A stretch of 64,000 nt of DNA. Source: Zeugodacus cucurbitae (taxonomy: Eukaryota > Arthropoda > Insecta > Diptera > Tephritidae). Below are positions 60,657 through 64,000 of the stretch, one piece after another. Below the pieces are notes generated by a model. The model did no database searches and was not told the DNA's origin. It saw only the letters and a list, made by a program, of their open reading frames with translations. The stretch is taken from assembly GCF_028554725.1 (NCBI RefSeq), contig NC_071671.1, positions 49,749,501 through 49,813,500 on the forward strand. Direction: 5' to 3'. A program made the translations under genes and the position numbers. The stretch's first letter is position 1, and each line of letters starts with the position of its first letter.

Positions 60657-62542
60657 TTGTTTTGGATTTTATTCTGTGTAGTCATAGTTCTAGAAGTTCC
60701 TTAGCTAGTTGCTAGAACTATCCTAGGAACTCATTCTATTCGGCAATGTCTTCGCATCAGTGTTATGGTACTAAAGTCTCCTTTAAATTGCTTTGAACTA
60801 GGTGCATCTTCTGTGGTCATACGGACGTGTGACTCACAGTATTTAGTTACTTCTTTATTTAAATTCAATATCAAGTACAGTCATGAATATTAAAGAAGCA
60901 GTATCCCTATAAAATTTAAATGAACAGTATTATTAACCAGATTACGAGACAGAAATAAAACCAAACACGTGACTAAGCCCGTTTCGGCGAATTCAATTAA
61001 AAATGCATTAAAAGACCCAAAAAAAAAAACGATGGAAAAATACACTCACGCACACACTTATGCCCACATCCATACCCAGCGGTTATTGTATGTCCGCTCG
61101 ACTTTAAAGTCGGTCAGACGCAACTAAAATGTGTCAACGTTTGTTTATGAAAATTTAATGCCAATTGCACACGTTGCTTTCACAAATCTCATTTGCATAC
61201 TCGTTTACTCGCAAACAAAAAAAAAATAGCTGCGAGTCGCAAAAAGAGCTAAGTCCAAAACAACGACACACACACACACGCAGATGCGCACACCTGCGGA
61301 CGGCAAAAAGTGTGGGCGACTCATCACAACAACGTAAATTATATGCAAAAGCGATGACAAAAAAAAAGTTGACAAAATTTTACACTCCTTTTTCGCTTTT
61401 AGTTCTTTGTTTTTGTTTTTGTTCTACGTTCTTTCGTTTTTAAATGATATCACCACTTTTGAGTAAACAAACGAAAAATTGGCAAATCACTTTTTTGCGC
61501 TCGCTTATTCATAAGAAGCGAAGTTTACGCCGCATATAACCGGTTTAATGCGGATGCTGCCGGTTTACGGTATAAGAATGGCAACAAAAAACAAAGGAGG
61601 CAAACAATTGACAACAACAAGTTTGATTATAAACAGCTATAAATACTACATAACATTAACGTATAATAAAACACTAAATGATATATACTTATTAAAAATC
61701 TATAGTCATTCTATATACTCATATATATCGCTCCAAATCAAATTCGATATAAAAACAGAGAATTCGTTAAAGGCTACATTCAGACTTACTATCTATAATA
61801 TACACTGCTACATATTCAAAGTGCCTCTCAAATACCGAATTCGACAAGAATGTCAGTACAATTCTCATTCTTCATTCTCAGATCTCATAAAAAGTGGTTA
61901 TTTCTTTAGCAGTATTGTCTTTTTTAATTTCAGAAATAGTATTACACCATATCTTCAAATTGAACAAGCATAGCGTATTCCTTTAAGACCTACAAATCTT
62001 TAATATCGTCTTCGATTGATTTCTAATGGGTCGATAAAGGCGAATATTTAATGCAATTTTTTTGGCTGGACAAAAAGAAATATTGACCTCAATGAACTCA
62101 TGAATCATTCCTCCAGGGGCGAATATTAGGGTTTCCTTAATAGAAACCAGTCACAGAAAATCAGATCTGTTGACTAAAGTTGCTAAGCGATATTTTAATA
62201 GAATTCAAGTGCGATCAAGCTTCATAACCAAAACTATTGAATTTGAAATATAGCAAAAAATTCCAAGTTATTAATCAGTTTGTCCCCAACAAAGACTATG
62301 GGCTTTGGTTTAAAATGTTCTGGGAATACTTTCCAAAAAAATGAGTACAGATCTCAGCACAATATTCATTCTTAATATATATTTATATGGATTTAGATGG
62401 ATTTCAGCTCAAAGCTCACACGATCAATCCATTTCAAAACGAAACCCAAGTTGTCCTTTAAACGGTATCCACGACCACTGAGAAAGAATAAAAAACAAAG
62501 TTCATATTTTAACTGTTTATTATTAACTACTTGCCGAATTTA
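60657..62542. other. Gene-free sequence with a GC-richer patch at 61.0-61.6 kb
   Basis: The patch has an ACACACACACACACGCAGAT stretch and GCGCACACCTGCGGACGG, which may be leader or regulatory sequence. A 141-aa + strand frame at 61,548-61,973 is the longest frame outside TENT5. It is rich in Ile, Tyr, Asn, Lys and Ser, as expected from AT-rich chance sequence, and has no domain, so it is not called. Confidence 0.4.
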
Positions 62543-62555
62543 CCCCCCCCCCCCC
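62543..62555. repeat. C13 homopolymer
   Basis: Thirteen consecutive C bases in an AT-rich region. Length is probably unreliable or polymorphic. Confidence 0.9.
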
Positions 62556-63939
62556 TAACTATTACAGCATACCGACGAGCAAAGAAATTTGAATTTGGAC
62601 CGAATTTAAGCAATAAAGCTTTTATTTTCGGACACCAAAGGTGAAGATGATTATGGACCGTTTTTCGGTACAATCTATATATTTTCAATCTATCTATCTA
62701 CAATCTATCTATTATCATATGTATATTGTATATATGTAGCTTATCACAATTCGTGTAAGGCAAGCTTTGATTACTAATCAAGCCCTCATTGCTGTTAAAA
62801 TATTTGCCTACATCTGCCTGGTGGCTTCAAACTCATTAAAAATACCTTAGCAAATACCTCATTTGCACTGCACAGTGATGCGCGTCTGCAAAAAAGTGAG
62901 CCAACAATATTTAAATTATCAAATTCTAAAAACAATTTACAAATCGACAATTGAATAATAACGATTTATCGCGAAAATGATGCCAAAATGGCGATAGCCC
63001 AATTAAATGAGCTGACTATGGCAGATAATTATTGTTTTTTTCCTTCTTTAATTTACTTTGCACTTCAATTTTTTAATTTTTTTCCAACTCACTTTGTTTT
63101 TTTTTATTTTATTTTATTGCTTTTGCACGTCAATCGAACCAATGACGTCAGCAATATCTAGGCACTTCACTGATGCCATCACACACACATACACATGTAC
63201 ATAGAGACAGACAGACATTTCTCCGTGTCTAAGTGGCCATTAAAGTATGGCGTAATTATCTTGCAGCAAATTATCTGTTGTTGTTGTTGTACGAGTATTT
63301 GTGAATTGCGCGCATAAATCAAATTGTTCGTCAAAGCAACATCGCAGTTCTTTTAGCGCTGAAAATCTAAAAAAAAAAAAACAGTTTGAAAAGCAAATGA
63401 CAAATTTTTATTTACAATATTTATCGCTTTTATTATATTTAAGCAAACAATAAAATTGTCAAAGGTACTATTTGTGGCTAAAATTTTGCATAACAAATTA
63501 ACACACGCTCGGTGCAATCGGGGTATTTGAGTGTGTGTGTGGCGTGTCGGTGTGTTGGATGACACAAATATTTACTCAACGTTTAGTTAATTATAGTGGA
63601 ATCTTTTCGCTGGTTTTGGAAAAAAAACTCTATAGATATATTATATCTATGTATATTCATATAACTTCTAGTATAGTGGTAAATATTTAAAGATAACCGT
63701 GTATTTGTACCTAAATAATATTTTTCCTGTTAATCAGATTTATTTTTATCGATGAAATCTGCTTTTATGTTTATAGAGTTGTAATTTTTTTTGGGGTTTT
63801 AAGAAATTACCATGTACTTCGCTTCGATATTTTATTTGTCCATGTTTTTCTTCACAATTCTTAACAGATTTATGGTATTTTTTCAACAAAAGTTTCAATG
63901 AAAATGTTCTATAAGAAAGCGGTGACAGGTTATGTATGT
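62556..63939. other. Gene-free AT-rich sequence
   Basis: No exon was found. It contains CTATCTATCTA-type and TTGTTGTTGTTG words (63,280) and a GTGTGTGTGTGG run near 63,531-63,542. Frames here are chance. Confidence 0.45.
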
Positions 63940-64000
63940 ATGTATGTGATTGGCGTTGCAACCGTTTAGCCGGTTATAGCCGAATCGACGATAGTGCGCC
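63940..64000 (+). repeat. Left part of a probable dispersed repeat, cut by the window end
   Basis: The sequence TTGGCGTTGCAACCGTTTAG, then CCGGTTATAGCCGAATCGAC and GATAGTGCGCC, resembles a repeat I associate with tephritid and other fly genomes ('cgnttatagccgaat..gcgcc'). It has a tRNA-like flavour that would fit a SINE, but the rest lies outside the window and the recollection cannot be verified here. Confidence 0.3.

Noticed and set aside
61548..61973. 141-aa + strand frame, the longest outside TENT5
   Set aside because: Composition (Ile, Tyr, Asn, Lys, Ser) follows AT-rich DNA, there is no domain or signal, and no splice or promoter context supports it.

Overview
The window looks like AT-rich euchromatin from a higher (brachyceran) fly, and I suspect a tephritid fruit fly. 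This rests on the long CAA/CAG ('opa') runs typical of Diptera, the dispersed repeats, and a fly-style TENT5/FAM46 gene with a long glutamine-rich tail. Species assignment is inference only. No rRNA, tRNA, CRISPR array or bacterial-type operon was seen. About 95% of the window has no credible protein-coding gene, and most short open frames are chance frames in AT-rich or microsatellite DNA.

The one clear gene lies at about 11.65-14.25 kb on the + strand. It is the large coding exon of a TENT5/FAM46 non-canonical poly(A) polymerase. A splice acceptor sits at 11649-11650, the likely start codon is at 11711, and the nucleotidyltransferase core (GG, DLD and E catalytic residues) is intact. A Q/H-rich tail follows, ending at a TGA at 13340-13342. 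The same frame then stays open for another 302 codons, with the same Q-rich, in-phase, protein-like composition, to a second TGA at 14249-14251. This single-stop interruption is the most interesting observation here. It looks like programmed stop-codon readthrough, although an unrecognised intron or a sequence error would give the same picture. Upstream exons of the gene are not identified with confidence; 9.9-10.5 kb is a candidate. The following 0.5 kb holds a degenerate AAGCTTTCG-rich array, and an (AAATA)n tract sits at 16.3-16.7 kb.

The rest is intergenic or intronic DNA with mobile-element debris. There is a 455-bp pogo-type MITE with TA target duplication (4.85-5.3 kb). Four copies of one dispersed non-autonomous element occur at 7.7, 22.2, 37.0 and 59.5 kb, the last inverted; its structure resembles Helentron/DINE-1 elements. 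A minus-strand LINE 3' end carries an (AACCT)n tail (26.5-26.8 kb), and a minus-strand mariner-like transposase relic lies at 39.1-39.4 kb. Several unrelated local tandem duplications are visible: about 133 bp at 10.7 kb, 136 bp at 43 kb, 179 bp at 44.6 kb, 204 bp at 53 kb, a 30-bp class minisatellite at 59.4 kb, and a degenerate GGCAACCCT-bearing series at 56.7-58.3 kb.

One small open frame at 45,341-45,604 encodes a convincing signal peptide plus a short cysteine-containing mature peptide. It is the only other candidate protein gene I would put forward. Higher-GC islands at about 9.9-10.5, 27.4-28.2, 36.6-37.0, 47.7-48.0 and 61.0-61.6 kb may be non-coding exons or regulatory sequence, but the sequence alone does not prove it.
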